Below are positions 42,796 to 54,108 of a stretch of 64,000 bases of DNA, piece by piece. The DNA is from Bactrocera neohumeralis (taxonomy: Eukaryota; Arthropoda; Insecta; Diptera; Tephritidae), in the NCBI RefSeq assembly GCF_024586455.1, contig NW_026089624.1, positions 3,501,341 through 3,565,340 of the forward strand, written 5' to 3'. Position 1 is the first letter of the stretch; each line of letters starts with the position of its first letter. A program made the translations under genes and the position numbers. Under the pieces are notes generated by a model. The model searched no databases. It was not told where the DNA came from and saw nothing but the letters and a program-made list of their open reading frames with translations.

Positions 42796-43480
42796 ATGTT
42801 CTTGCGGAGTTTTGTAGCTGCACTGGAAGCGGTAACTTTTAGTGGTACGGCACAAAAAGCGGTAGATATTAGCGACACTTCACGGTTAAATCTCAATTTG
42901 GAAATATTTCAAACACTTTGGTGCTGTTATCATAAAACTCACTGTACTTGCAGTTTCTTTACAACGTACATATATTATATATGTATATGTCTTTATATAT
43001 GCATATACATACATACGTCCGCCAGCCCAAGCCTACACTTTTTATTCCTTTTCTTTATTTTCTCTTGCTTTGGATAATTGCCGGTGTGTCCATATGTATG
43101 TACTTTTATAACGTTAGCACACTTCACTTCACGTATATATGTATGTATAAAGTATATATTTTTAAATATATTTTTCTCCTTTAGCCTTTTTTGGTATATG
43201 CACATATATTTCCCACTGTGTTTAACACTTTGACTCCACTTTTCTATCTTTTTATTTAAAAAATTCTTTAATTTTTATGTTTTATTTATTTCTTTATTCT
43301 TTTTTTGTATGTACTTAGGTACCACTGCACTACACGTTTTTGCCTTGTGTTTTCTATGTAAGTATATAAGTATGTGATGTTTTTTTATTTTAGGTTTGAT
43401 TTGTTCAATTTGTTTTTTCGCACTTCACTTCCGAAGACCTTTGGCTCTTTTAGAAAAAATTAACTAAATCCACGCACTAT

Positions 43481-43498
43481 GTCCCTGTTCGGGCGCCA
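43481..43498 (-). promoter_or_regulatory. Primer-binding site matching tRNA-Lys
   Basis: On the minus strand TGGCGCCCGAACAGGGAC directly follows the 5' LTR. From established knowledge this 18-mer is complementary to the 3' end of tRNA-Lys, as in lentiviruses. It is sharply defined and fixes the LTR boundary at 43,499. Confidence 0.88.
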
Positions 43499-43936
43499 TG
43501 AAAAATTCTCAAGCTTTTTTGAAAATCGAAAAGTTACTTGGGAATGCGCAAATTAATTTAAATACTTATTGCCTGTCACTATTACGATATAATTAGCGAA
43601 AAAGATGAAAGACGCGTGCGTTCGATTTCAAGGTTTTTAATACAATCATTCAATTATTCCGTTCATGGAATTGCTTAGCCTAAATCTTAAAACTAACGGC
43701 TTAAGCTAGTGGTAATGTAAATACAAGGGGTAAGTAATTATCTTTCGTCAAATATTGTAATAGATGAATTAAGGTAAGTAATAAATGAAGGTAATATAAA
43801 TATATTATTAAGGTAAGTATGCTATTTTGTACAATTCAATATTTATAAATTCAATTTCATAAGTTCTTATAACAATTTTATATTTCATTTTTTTAAATTT
43901 AGATTTAGGTTGCAAAAGATGTCGCTTGGCGCAACA
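43499..43936 (-). repeat. 5' LTR of the BEL/Pao element
   Basis: 438 bp read (minus strand) TGTTGCGCCAAGCGAC to AGAATTTTTCA. The primer site abuts the inner end. Confidence 0.88.
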
Positions 43937-44552
43937 GTTGTATTGAAATATTTGACACAAGTGGGTAGCCGTGGTTGGCAGGGACTGTACCCTGCCAGTA
44001 GCTGTGTGATTTTATTTCGTATTTTTGAAGCAAAAGATTTTCAAATGATTCTTACATGAATTTTGAACACATGCTTTTGTTTTGAAATATATTTGTTTTA
44101 TTTATGAATTGTTTTGGCTTTTAACATAAAACGATAGAAAGTAGACGTTCTTGAGTTATAAATACAGTGGCGTAGCTACAACTTCGGGCGCCCATGGCCA
44201 AGGATGTTCTGCCGCCCACCTTTATCTACCTACCTAAATATCTTCGATATTAAGCATATAAAATTTAGGAAGGCCACGCAAATTCTGAAGTTCCAAAATT
44301 CTCACAATACGGTTTTTGAGGAAATTGATAGTAAATTTACTAGACATCTTATTAAAAGCCATAAAAAAACCCATTTTCGCCCTATATCTTGTACACTTTT
44401 GACACAATTTTCAGGAATTTTTGCCCGAATTGGAGTTTTAAAAAACAGTGAAGACGTTGCGACCGGGGCGACGGCCCTCTTCGACTAGATGCCGTAGATT
44501 TTATCAAAATCGTGAGTGCCTCTTAAGCACAATTATTACAATCTAAGTATAT
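43937..44552. other. Unassigned DNA with a hAT-like end
   Basis: CAGTGGCGTAGCTACAACTT at 44,165 followed by GGGCGCCC resembles a hAT-type terminus, but no partner was found. The frame at 44,204-44,488 has no recognisable motif. The last 4 bp (ATAT) are the target duplication of the errantivirus. Confidence 0.4.
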
Positions 44553-44894
44553 AGTTTTGGTGGCATAAAGAACTCAACTTCTTCTTGGCTCTTTATGTCA
44601 ACTCTACAGTAAAAAATGAAAACACTGAGCTTCTTTGCTTAGGTCTAGTCTTCGACTGAACCAAGCTTTATTTCAATCTGTGCGACTTACATTCTAACTT
44701 GATGTGCGCGCAGGCACTTTATACTTACATACATACACACATCTGCATGCATGCTAAAAGAATTTGTTTTATCAGCAGAAAATGTGTAAGCAGGCTTCTC
44801 TTATTTCAAGAAAAAGTTCAGGTTTCGAAATCTTTCTTGAAGTGGATAATGTTTATTTATTTATTATTGGGTTTATGTATGTCAATATGTGACT
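44553..44894 (-). repeat. 3' LTR of the errantivirus
   Basis: 342 bp, nearly identical to 52,295-52,647. On the minus strand it is preceded by a purine tract (AGGGGTAGAGA, 44,895-44,905). Confidence 0.9.
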
Positions 44895-44905
44895 TCTCTA
44901 CCCCT
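44895..44905 (-). promoter_or_regulatory. Polypurine tract of the errantivirus
   Basis: AGGGGTAGAGA on the minus strand lies directly before the 3' LTR. Confidence 0.7.
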
Positions 44906-44909
44906 AGAT

Positions 44910-46290
44910 TCAATGGTCTCCATTAAATATCTAATATTGAATGCTGCCAAATTTTCTTATCATTACTAGTGATTATAAAACTTATTTATGATTATAAAAG
45001 TATTGTTATTGTTTTGAGCTTGAGATTGGACCAATTACTTTTCTTGTGTTTTCCTCATTTCAAAGAGGTTGAATTTGTAACTCTACATTTAAATTCGTAT
45101 TTTTATTTCTCTTATATATTACACATTTTACCAATATTCCTATTGCTATTAATAATATTATTAGTAGATATGCTTATTCCATCGTTTACATTTTTGTGTA
45201 TTTTTAATTCTTCCAATTTGTTAATAGTTTTTTCTTGATTTATTATTATTTCTAAGAAATGTATTACTTTTTCAAACTGTAATACATCAGTTTCTTTTTC
45301 AGGGAAAATATATCTTTCTTCTACAATACCTTTTTTGTTTTGGAATGATTTATTTTTTAACTCAACTTTACAATTATAAAAATTTATTAATGCATTTCTT
45401 TCGAGTACAATTTTTCTATTGTCACAGCTTTGTTTCATTTTTATTTTATATGCATTTTTAATCAGGATAGTATCATCTTCGATCCTTCGATCATTGTGTC
45501 ATTGTTATATTCGTATTTACATTGGTTAGATGGACAAACTTTAAATTCTTTTAAGTTTTTGAAATGTGCTCCTTTTGTATATTTTTATATTTTGTTTCCT
45601 ATTGTAATTGCATATTTCTGTTCTCCTATCATTTCAAAATGTTGCCTATTAGGTAATGGCGTTATTAGTATTAGATCTGCTTTAACGTGTGTAATTGGTA
45701 TTTTTATAGCTAAAAGTAATGTGTCATCTTTATATGAAAAATGTCAATATTGAATCTTTCAATTTCTTCTGTTGATAATATACTAGGGTGTAGTATATTA
45801 TGCTTTGCTGAAGCTATGTTTTCTTGAATTCGTTCAATTTTACTTTCTAAGTGTTTAAGTTTAAGCATTTGATCTGTATAAAACATGTGTTTTATAATTT
45901 TTTCGTTTGATTTATTTATTTTTTCAAAGGTTTTTAGTATTTCTGTGCTATGTTGTTGTTGTTGTTGTAGCGGCAGAATTCTGCCTATCGTCTTCTATGG
46001 TTCTTTTTAATGTATTAATGGATTTATTGAAGTTGTCATTTATATATATTTGTTGATTTACCGCTCCTATTATCTTATGATTGTTTTTCTCTATTGTTTC
46101 TAAATGTTGTAGTATGTTTTCCCTATCTTCATCGTCCATTGTTCGGGAGAGCCATTTGTATGTAGTTTCTACAATATTAAACAGTCCTCTGCGTTTTCTG
46201 TTATTTCCTATAACTACTATGTATCTTGGTTGTGTTTTGTTAACTCTATGATTCTTTCTATATTTATTCTGAAAATCTTGTATGTTTACC
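44910..46290 (-). pseudogene. Errantivirus env, degraded
   Basis: Minus-strand pieces in different frames are visible. One has a basic stretch RKRRGLFN (about 46,190), which resembles the furin-type cleavage site and fusion peptide start of insect errantivirus Env (related to baculovirus F proteins). MDDEDRENILQHLETIEKNN and a coiled-coil-like segment follow. A later piece (45,438-45,112) continues the ectodomain. A run of ACA codons (about 45,955) and many stops break it. The C-terminal membrane anchor is not evident in one frame. This copy is non-functional. Confidence 0.75.
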
Positions 46291-46295
46291 CTGTT

Positions 46296-47560
46296 TTATT
46301 TTTTATTGATATTTTTTATTATATTTTCTTTCTGTGTTTGTAATTTTTCCGCGAGTTTGTTTAGTTCTTGTTCGGAAAGTAAGTTATTTATGAAATCAAT
46401 TGGCCTCTTTTTTGTCGTAGAATGTATGGTATTATTATAAACAGTTTTTGCTTTGAATACTTTTTCTTTTAGATTGTCGTTGTTATTTGCATCGGCATTA
46501 AAAAGTCTTAAGTGTTCATTCAAAGTTAAGTGTAATCTTTCAACATCTGCGTTTCCTGTTTTATTATAAGTGGTCGTTAGGTGTAGGTTTATTTTATTAT
46601 CTTTTAAGAATTGTTTTATTGGTACTGTATCTAATTCATTGTCTCTTACTAAAGTTTCCGGTTTGCCTAAATAATGAATTCTTTCTTTTATGGCATTTAC
46701 AATTGATATCCAAGCTCTGTCCTTTAATTACTTGGCTGTTGCGTATTTTGTTAATTTATCATTGCTTGTGAGCTACATTATGCCTCTTCGTGGGTACCAA
46801 ATATCAAAATGAATAATTTCATTATGTTTTTTAGGAGTTTCCGTAATATTTAAACTATGTTTGATATGGTTTCTATCGAACTTCGCCTTATTGCATATTT
46901 CACAATTATTGATGTATTTCTGTATTTCTTTTTGTAATTTGGGTAGTAGTGTGTTTTTTTTATTTCCTCAAATATTTCGTTTATTACCCTGTGATTATTT
47001 TCCAGGTGTTTCTCTTCTATCAATGTTAAAAGTTCTCTTTTGTCTGTTACATCTTTTAAAATTATGTTTGATTTCATTATTTTTAGATTTGCATTATTTG
47101 CGAAAAATTTTATATATAACTCTTGAATTTGTAGAAATAATTTGTCATCTGGGCAGTAAATTACGATTAATCTTTTTTCCGGTAGGTTCTCTTGCATTAT
47201 TTTTAAAATGTCACTTTCAAGTGTTACGTTTATTATGTTTTTTATTTTCCTTTGATGTATTATTTAATTTATTATTGATTGCCTTTGCGCTCTTTGAATT
47301 ATAAGTTGATTTTTATATATATTGACAGCATTTTCTGTTATTTTTATGAAGTATGTATTGTCCGTTTCTGCACTATGTACTGTATTAATGTCATCATCAT
47401 TGAATATTTCATTTAAATTCAATTCTACCATATTATTATTTTCATAATTTAGTCTGCTTAGACCATCTGCAATTAAATTTTCTTTTCCTTTTGTGTATAA
47501 AATGTCGAAATCAACATCATTGAGATTAATTTTCCACCTTTGGAGTTTAGCATTTGGTTC
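46296..47560 (-). pseudogene. Errantivirus integrase region, degraded
   Basis: After the RNase H the minus frame continues KGKENLIADGLSRL (about 47,470), then a long AT-rich region with pieces that keep retroviral integrase character: 47,197-46,850, and 46,523-46,296 with KAKTVYNNTIHSTTKKRPID (the VYN...H motif near the integrase end). The central catalytic residues cannot be assigned with certainty. Several stops and frame changes are present. Confidence 0.7.
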
Positions 47561-47575
47561 TTTTAAGTTGTTCAG

Positions 47576-48640
47576 CTAAACTAATGGTCTATGATCAGTT
47601 TTAATAACAAAGTGTCGGCCAAATAAGTACGGACGGAAATATTTCGTTGCCCAAACTATTGCGAATAACTCTTTTTCTATCATACTATAATTTTTCTCAT
47701 GTCCATTCAAAGTACGACTGGCAAATGAAATTGTTTTGTTATCTTGCATAAGGGCTGCTCCTAGAGCAAAATTATTCGCATCTGTCACAAGAGTAAAAGT
47801 TTTTGTGAAATCTGGGTGGATTAAAATGGGGTAATTTTTTATCAACATTTTTAATTTAAAGAAAGAATCTTTGTAATCTTGGTCATTAATGTTTATTTTT
47901 GAGCCCTTTTTTAAATATTTTATTAAATGGTATGCTATTTTAGAGTAATCTTTAATAAATCTCCTATAGTATCCCGTAATACCTAAAAATGCTTTTATTT
48001 CCTTAACGTTTCTTGGAAGTATAATCTTTTCTATTGCTTCCACTTTTTGAGGGTTTTATTTAATACCATCTTTTGTAATCAAGTGACCTAGGAATTTTGT
48101 TTCTTGTCTTAGGAAATCGCATTTATTTAATTGGATCTTTAGATTTTTTTCTTTTATTCTCATTAAAATTTTGCTCAATGATTCTACGAGTAGGTGCTCT
48201 TCTACGCTTGTAGAAAATACTAGAGTATCGTCCATGTACACAATGCAAATTTTGCCGATATATTCTTTTAATATATCGTTCATTAACCTTTGGAACGTTG
48301 CCGGTGCATTTCGCAATCCGAATTGCATTCTTAGAAATTCATAATGTCCATTTGCAGTGGAGAAAGCTGTTTTATGTATGTTGTGTTCGTCCATTTCAAT
48401 TTGATGAAAGCCTTTGGCTAAGTCGAGAGTGGAAAAATATTGGCATCTTCCCAATTTGTCAAATATATCATCTATATTTGCAATTGGAAATCTGTCTTCT
48501 GCAGTTACGCTGTTCAACTTCCTCTAGTCGATCACAAGACGTCATTTTTGTTCATTGGACGCAACCAAGTTTCTTTGGTACCAGCCAAATAGGGCTGTTG
48601 TAAGGACTAGAGGAGGCTCTAATTATCCCTTGGGTTAACA
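47576..48640 (-). pseudogene. Errantivirus reverse transcriptase and RNase H
   Basis: The minus strand holds DRFPIANIDDIFDKLG, FSTLDLAKGFHQIEMD, QFGLRNAPATFQRLM and the catalytic IVYMDDTLVF (about 48,235), then an in-frame stop at 48,056. In the same frame follow FLGITGYYRRFI, the RNase H start FTLVTDANNFALGAAL and YSMIEKELFAIVWA, ending TDHRPLV and a stop at 47,576. The order and spacing are standard Ty3/gypsy. The region before 48,520 is frame-shifted. Confidence 0.88.
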
Positions 48641-48677
48641 TTTGGTTTATTTGTTTTTCTATTTCCGGTCTGTGTAT

Positions 48678-49289
48678 TTATGGGTATCGGTAGATTTTAG
48701 AGTAAATCGGAATATCATTTTTGGTTATTATTCTATGTTTTGTTGAACTTGTAAATGCTAAAATATCATCTTCGTAGTAAAATACGCTTCTAAATATTTT
48801 TAGTATATTTATAAGTCTACTTTTGTCTATACCGATAAGATGATTGGTGTCAACGAATTCTGTGACACATTTATCTTTTATGTCTTTATAGCTCATTTCG
48901 TTATGTATTTCTTCTTCTTTTGTTAGATAAAAAGTCAGTATTGTTTTATTTGTTTTTATAATTCTGTTTGGGTAGTATATTATCGCATTTATCTTCGTTA
49001 AGATATTGTTACCAACGAGTCCGTCAAAGTTCTTGTTAAAATTACATTCCAGGAATTCACATATGATTTCTTTTCCATTAAGTTCTTTAAATATTGGGAA
49101 TCTGCAAAGTTTCTTAACTTCCGTTTTTCTTCCCATTGCTGTGACTTGCATATCTACTTCCCTCTTCCATTTCGGGTTACAAACATTTTCGTTGATCAAA
49201 CTGAACTCTGCTCCAGTGTTAATGATGAAATATAACATTCTTATGTGTATATCTATTATTATATAGGGTAATTGTTTTGTGGATTCCAC
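48678..49289 (-). pseudogene. Errantivirus protease and start of RT
   Basis: A 203-codon minus frame has YFIINTGAEFSLINENV (retropepsin active site with NTG where DTG is usual), then GLVGNNILTKINAII and, after a spacer, TKHRIITKNDIPIYSKIYRYP, the lead-in to gypsy RT. The Asn in place of the catalytic Asp would inactivate the protease. Confidence 0.82.
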
Positions 49290-50262
49290 TGAAAATTTGT
49301 ATTTGCATTGCCAATATCCATAGGCTCTGGTTTATTGCGATTTGATATTGCGGACCGATTATAATTTCCTGATTGGTTGTAATTCCGCGTTTGATTCCCA
49401 TCTCTTTGTTGATTAAAGTTTCTCTGTGGGTTGAAATTGAAATTTCCTTGTTGTAGTTTGGTTTGATTCGTTGCCACTGTTAATATTATTACCTACATTC
49501 CGTGGGATATAGCCACCGTTATAATTGTTGTTATTGTTATTTTTGTTTCTTGGGACATAGTCACCGTTATACCTGTTTTGTGGCATATAATTGTTATGTT
49601 TATTATAACTACTATTAAAAGTGGAGATATTATTTATATTTTGGTTGGGTCTGGAAAATGTTCTATTGTTAACGTTATCGCTAAAATTAGTCCTACGATA
49701 GCTATTAGGGTTAGGATCTTTCCTTTGTTGCCCTAGCGCTGTGAAGGCTTGATGTCTAGCTTCTAATATTATTTTGTATGCCTTTTCTAGGCTATCCGGG
49801 TCTCTTGCTATAATCATAGTATTAGTGGGTTCTGGGAGATGTTCCTTAAATGATTTCAGTGCTATCCTATTATGATGCGCTAATATTCTATTATGTAGTT
49901 TATTCCTAATTTTATTTACTTTAAAATTATAATTTTCTATTGTTGAGTCGAGACTGATCCATAAGTTCCGCTGAACTTCTCTTTTCCCCGAAATTGCTCA
50001 GAAGTATTTGTTTCAATGTTTCCCAATCACTAACTTGTCCATATCTGTATTTCCCTAGTTTTTCCTACGCATCTTCCTTTCAGAAAATTGAATACAATTT
50101 TTTGGTTACCTACATACATCAAAAGTTAGTATTGTGGGTAATATGTCTTTAATTTGTTTAATAAAGTCTGTTAATTGGTTCGGATCTCGTCCATCAAATT
50201 CTGCAGTTCCATTAATACAGTTCAAAGTGAGTTAAAAAATGGTATGGTGGATGCTTCCATTT
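49255..50262 (-). pseudogene. Errantivirus gag, degraded
   Basis: A minus ATG at about 50,262 starts a capsid-like region (EFDGRDPNQLTDFI, then NFGEKRSSAEL with frame changes). Then come QARHQAFTALGQQRKDPNPN and an Asn/Arg/Gly-rich nucleic-acid-binding tail (RNFNQQRDGNQTRNYNQ, NYNGGYIPRN). The tail replaces zinc knuckles, as in several errantiviruses. At least three frame changes are visible. Confidence 0.78.
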
Positions 50263-50572
50263 TGAGAAAATTTTATTTCGAGTGAAAATTATATAAAAAA
50301 AGAACGAACGTATTTATTTTGATTCAACTTAGTTTTATACATTAAGTACCTACTGGGTATTTTAATTGCTATTGTACAGTTTGAGAGGTACTGTCTACTC
50401 TTGTAGTGAAGACGCCTATCTAACAGTTTCAAAGAAAACTAGTCGAGACACATTAACAATTTTATCATTTTTGGAGTCACTGTTTTAGTGAAACATTATT
50501 ATTTGACTTCGATTTTGCAACACTCTGTATACGCGCGATTGAATTTTTATTTGACACTATTGTGCAATAGTT

Positions 50573-51655
50573 TTTATACTCTCGGAACAATGTTGCTAAG
50601 GAGAGTATTATAGTTTTGTTCACATAACGGTTGTTTGTAAGTCCTAAAACTAAAAGAGTCAGATATAAGGTTATATATACCAAAGTGATTAGGGTGACGA
50701 GTAGAGTCGAAATCCGGATGTCTGTCTGTCTGTCCGTCCGTATGTCCGTCCGTCTGTCCGTCCGTCCGTGCAAGCTGTAACTTGAGTAAAAATTGAGATA
50801 TCATGATGAAACTTGGTACACGTATTCCTTGGCTCCATAAGAAGGTTAAGTTCGAAGATGGGCAAAATCGGCCAACTGCCACGCCCACAAAATGGCGGAA
50901 AACGAAAACCTATAAAGTGTCATAACTAAGCCATAAATAAAGATATTAAAGTAAAATTTGGCACAAGGGATCGCATTAGGGAGAGGCATATTTGGACGTA
51001 AGTTTTTTTGGAAAAGTGGGCGTGGCCCCGCCCCCTACTAACTTTTTTGTACATATCTCGGAAACTACTTTAGCAATGTCAACCAAACTCTACAGAGTCG
51101 TTTTCTTCAGGCATTTCCATATACAGTTCAAAAATGGAAGAAATCGGATAATAACCACGCCCACCTCCCATACAAAGGTTATGTTGAAAATCACTAAAAG
51201 TGCGTTAACGGACTAACCAAAAACGTCAGAAACACTAAATTTTACGGAAGAAATTGCAGAAGGAAGCTGCACCCAGGCTTTTTTTAAAAATTGAAAATGG
51301 GCGTGGCCTCGCCCACTTATGGACCAAAAACCATATCTCAGGAACTACTTAACCGATTTCAATGAAATTCGGCATATAATACTTTCTTAACACCCTGATA
51401 ACATGTACGAAATATAGGTGAAATCGGTTCACAACCACGCCTTCTTCCAATATAACGCTATTTTGAATTCCATCTGATGCCTTCTCTGTATAATATATAG
51501 TACATTAGGAACCAATGATGATAGCGGAATAAAACTTTACAAAAATACGGTATTTGAAAAATATGTAAATGACGTATAATGAAATCTCGATTCTCACTTT
51601 ATCAAGCGAGAGTATAAAATGTTCGGTGACACCCGAACTTAGCCCTTCCTTACTT
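50573..51655. repeat. Non-coding DINE/mini-me-like insertion in the errantivirus leader
   Basis: The inverted end motif TTTATACTCTCG (50,573) and CGAGAGTATAAA (51,607-51,618) bounds it. Just outside the right end is a GTTCGG/CCGAAC hairpin, then TTAGCCCTTCCTTACTTGTT. A GTCY microsatellite (about 50,718-50,768) and GGGCGTGGC/CACGCCCAC motifs recur. There is no ORF. The same hairpin-plus-microsatellite architecture is seen at 11.0-12.0 kb. Confidence 0.6.
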
Positions 51656-52294
51656 GTTACACATTGTTTTGTATTTTCTTACTTACTATAAAAAATTTAA
51701 ATATATTTTTATATATAGTATATGTATTTTTCTTACTCTTATTTGTTCTGCTGTTGCTTTTGTTGTAATTGCTGTTACTGCTGCTGCTGCTTTATAGATT
51801 GCATCCAAACTCAAATAACCGCTACCGTTGTACGAATGTTTTTCATTAAAAATCACGCTTTATTTATTTATATATTTTGAAAGCTCATTATTTGCTGATT
51901 TTGTTTAAGGTTTTCTTGCCTTGCATTTAACACGATTTAAATGTTTTTATAGTATTTTAGCAATGTTTTTGTACATATAGTTCTATTAATGTTTTGCTAT
52001 AAATATATTATTGTTTTCCACAATTCTATTAATATTTACACTTTTTTCTTTGCACTATTAATGCCGGCGCTCTCATTAGCTTCCCGAAGTTGTTAGTTTA
52101 AGAGTGCATTATCAACTCTCTTCCAATGAATTAATTGTGAATTCTTGATTTCCTTGTCGCCAGTTTTGGTTCACTTACTAACTTCCCAAAATTGTTAGTT
52201 CTTAATTGTTAGTTTATCCTAGTCGCCAGTTTTGGGTGACTTATTTATGAAATATTGACGCGTGATGTTGCTCGATTTTTGAATTCTCGTCGCC
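51656..52294 (-). other. 5' leader of the errantivirus with primer site
   Basis: The minus-strand primer site TGGCGACGAGAATTC overlaps the last T of the LTR (52,295). The motif TCGCCAGTTTTGG occurs three times at 52,157, 52,223 and 52,290, that is 66-67 bp apart, so the LTR end plus primer-site core is triplicated. CAG-type triplets occur near 51,750-51,795. No gene is present. Confidence 0.65.
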
Positions 52295-52647
52295 AGTTTT
52301 GGTGGCATAAAGAACTCAACTTCTTCTTGGCTCTCTATGTCAACTCTACAGTTAAAAATGAAAATACTGAGCTTCTTTGCTTAGGTCTAATCATCGACTG
52401 AACCAATCTTTATTTCAATCTGTGCGGCTTACATTCTAACTTGATGTGCGCGCAGGCACTTATACATTTGTTTATACTTACATACATACACACATCTGCA
52501 TGCATGATAAAAGAATTTGTTTTATCAGCAGAAAATGTGTAAGCAGGCTTCTCGTATTTCAAGAAAGAGTTTAGGTTTCGAAATCTTTCTTGAAGTGGAT
52601 AATGTTTATTTATTTATTATTGGGCTTATGTATGTCAATATGTGACT
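52295..52647 (-). repeat. 5' LTR of the errantivirus
   Basis: 353 bp, AGTCACATATTG to CCACCAAAACT on the minus strand. ATAT follows on the right. Confidence 0.9.
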
Positions 52648-52651
52648 ATAT

Positions 52652-53114
52652 ATGGTATACAAAAGAGAAAGAGAAATTTTGTATGTACATACATATGTAT
52701 GTATTTTTCTCATAAACTCCGAAACGGCTGAGCAGATTTCAATGAAATTTTAGGACGATCTTCGGGATGGATTTTAATGTTCCTAAAACAATTATCGATG
52801 CGCATACTTATTTAGATTTTTAAATACACTTACGCTGACGCTTATTTGGCCTAGTCCCGCGCAAACAATATTTCACACTCTCCACTTTTACTTAGAACGA
52901 AGCAGTTGAGCGATCGTAGGCAAGGAGAGTTTATTTGACGAAATTCCACATAATTATTTTAGTTATTTTTATCGAGTTTAATTAAAACGCTTTAAAATTA
53001 GTATAACTTTATATATATTTTTATGTTTACGTATAAGCTCTAAGTTATCTGTATTTCTCAATAAGAATTAGGTATTATAATAATTTATCCTGACATAAAC
53101 AGCTGCTGTAAACA
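52652..53114. other. Unassigned DNA
   Basis: It contains CGAAACGGCTGAGCAGATTT (about 52,722), a phrase common in dipteran dispersed repeats. I see no ORF. Confidence 0.4.
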
Positions 53115-53655
53115 CTAGGGTGTGCCATTTTGAGGCAACCTTTTTTTCAACTGAAAAACAGGCTCAAAACTTTCGGAATGTGTAAAAAAAGTCACTCAAA
53201 AGATGAGTTCTTAATATTAATATTAAGAGGTGCCTCTTTCAAATTTTCTGTTTTCCATATAAATTACTCGAGAATCGAGTTTTCTCGTAAAATAATCGAT
53301 TTTTCGAATGTCAAGAATCGATTCTTAATCGACTTCGACTACTGAAGATCGATTCCGAAAAATCGATTATTTTACGAGAAAACTCGATTTTCGAAAGTAG
53401 AATCGGAATCGAGTTTACCATCCCTACTGGCAGCCATCGCGTGCACATATAATAACCTCCGTACAATAACCACCACAAAAAAAATGATTTTTTTTTTTCC
53501 ATGTAATTTATATGGGAAACAGAAAATTTGAAAGAGGCACCTCTTAATATTAATGTTAAGAGCTCATCTTTTGAGTGACTTTTTTTTACACATTTCGAAA
53601 GTTTTGAGCCTGTTTTTCAGTTGAAAACCTTTTGCCTCAAAATGGCACACCCTAG
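53115..53655. mobile_element. 541-bp fold-back MITE with nested hairpins
   Basis: Terminal inverted arms of about 145-155 bp start CTAGGGTGTGCCATTTTGAG on both sides. The flanks TAAACA (53,109-53,114 and 53,656-53,661) match perfectly. Inside, a second inverted pair (TCGTAAAATAATCGATTTTT and its inverse at 53,355-53,390) forms an inner hairpin, so most of the element can fold on itself. It has no coding capacity. Confidence 0.85.
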
Positions 53656-53804
53656 TAAACAGACTGCTTGACAGATCGCGCTAATTTTTGGCATCATAAT
53701 TAAGGACAGTTGTACCAGCCTAGGAAAAAAAATTTACATGTCTTCCATATAAGCGGGAGATGAGAGGGGGAAATGAAGAATTCCCAATACTTTCTTGTCA
53801 GGGC

Positions 53805-54108
53805 GTATATGAGTAAGTGGGGAGCATATATTGGCAACAAAATGTAGGCCAAATACCGCTAAAAGTTTTGTAATTATTTTGATTCATATAAATAATCATT
53901 AGTGTACGTAAACTTTTTTGATATAAATTATGCTCATTTTAAGTTTTAGCATTAATTTTTTTTATTTGTGTAAAAAAAAAATATTTTGATATGCTAAATT
54001 TAATAATATAAATATACATCTTTTGAAATGGATAGAAAAAAAACACAAAATTTATTCGTTTTATAACAAATAAACGTGTCGTAAATTAATAGAACTAGGT
54101 GTATGTAA
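53805..54108 (+). mobile_element. Tc1-like 3' terminus, interrupted (left part)
   Basis: This matches the 3' arm of the element at 29.4-31.1 kb (GGCAACAAAATGTAGGCCAA to AATAGAACTAGGTGTATGTAA). The terminal 17 bp are at 57,391-57,407, after the RTE insertion. The rest of the transposon is absent. Confidence 0.82.

Larger units (their letters stand above)
35371..43936 (-). mobile_element. BEL/Pao LTR retrotransposon, near full-length but mutated
   Basis: The right (5') LTR 43,499-43,936 is complete (TG...CA). The left (3') LTR 35,371-35,653 lacks about 130 bp of its outer end. A primer-binding site follows the 5' LTR on the minus strand. Gag, protease, RT, RNase H and integrase follow in the BEL order, split by at least six frame changes. 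The leader holds a 1.3-kb hAT-like insertion (41,037-42,338), a minisatellite and a 90-bp tandem repeat. No env is seen. No target duplication can be read because the left LTR is truncated. Confidence 0.9.
44553..52647 (-). mobile_element. Errantivirus (17.6/297-type gypsy) provirus
   Basis: LTRs at 44,553-44,894 and 52,295-52,647 begin (minus strand) AGTCACATATTGACATAC, close to the start of Drosophila 17.6. They are flanked by a perfect ATAT duplication (44,549-44,552; 52,648-52,651), the known target preference of that group. Gag, protease, RT/RNase H, integrase and env follow on the minus strand, all with stops or frame changes. A 1.05-kb non-coding repeat (50,573-51,655) interrupts the 5' leader. 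It is an old endogenous insect retrovirus copy that cannot encode its proteins. Confidence 0.9.

Noticed and set aside
42496..43205. Several short frames near the BEL leader
   Set aside because: They are products of the CAGCAGCGACTTGATGG minisatellite and TATG microsatellite.
50477..50888. Minus-strand frames with RTDRQTDIRTDRQ-type repeats
   Set aside because: They are direct translations of a GTCY microsatellite in a non-coding repeat.
50992..51216. 74-codon plus-strand frame
   Set aside because: It lies inside the DINE/mini-me-like repeat. No motif and no start signal.
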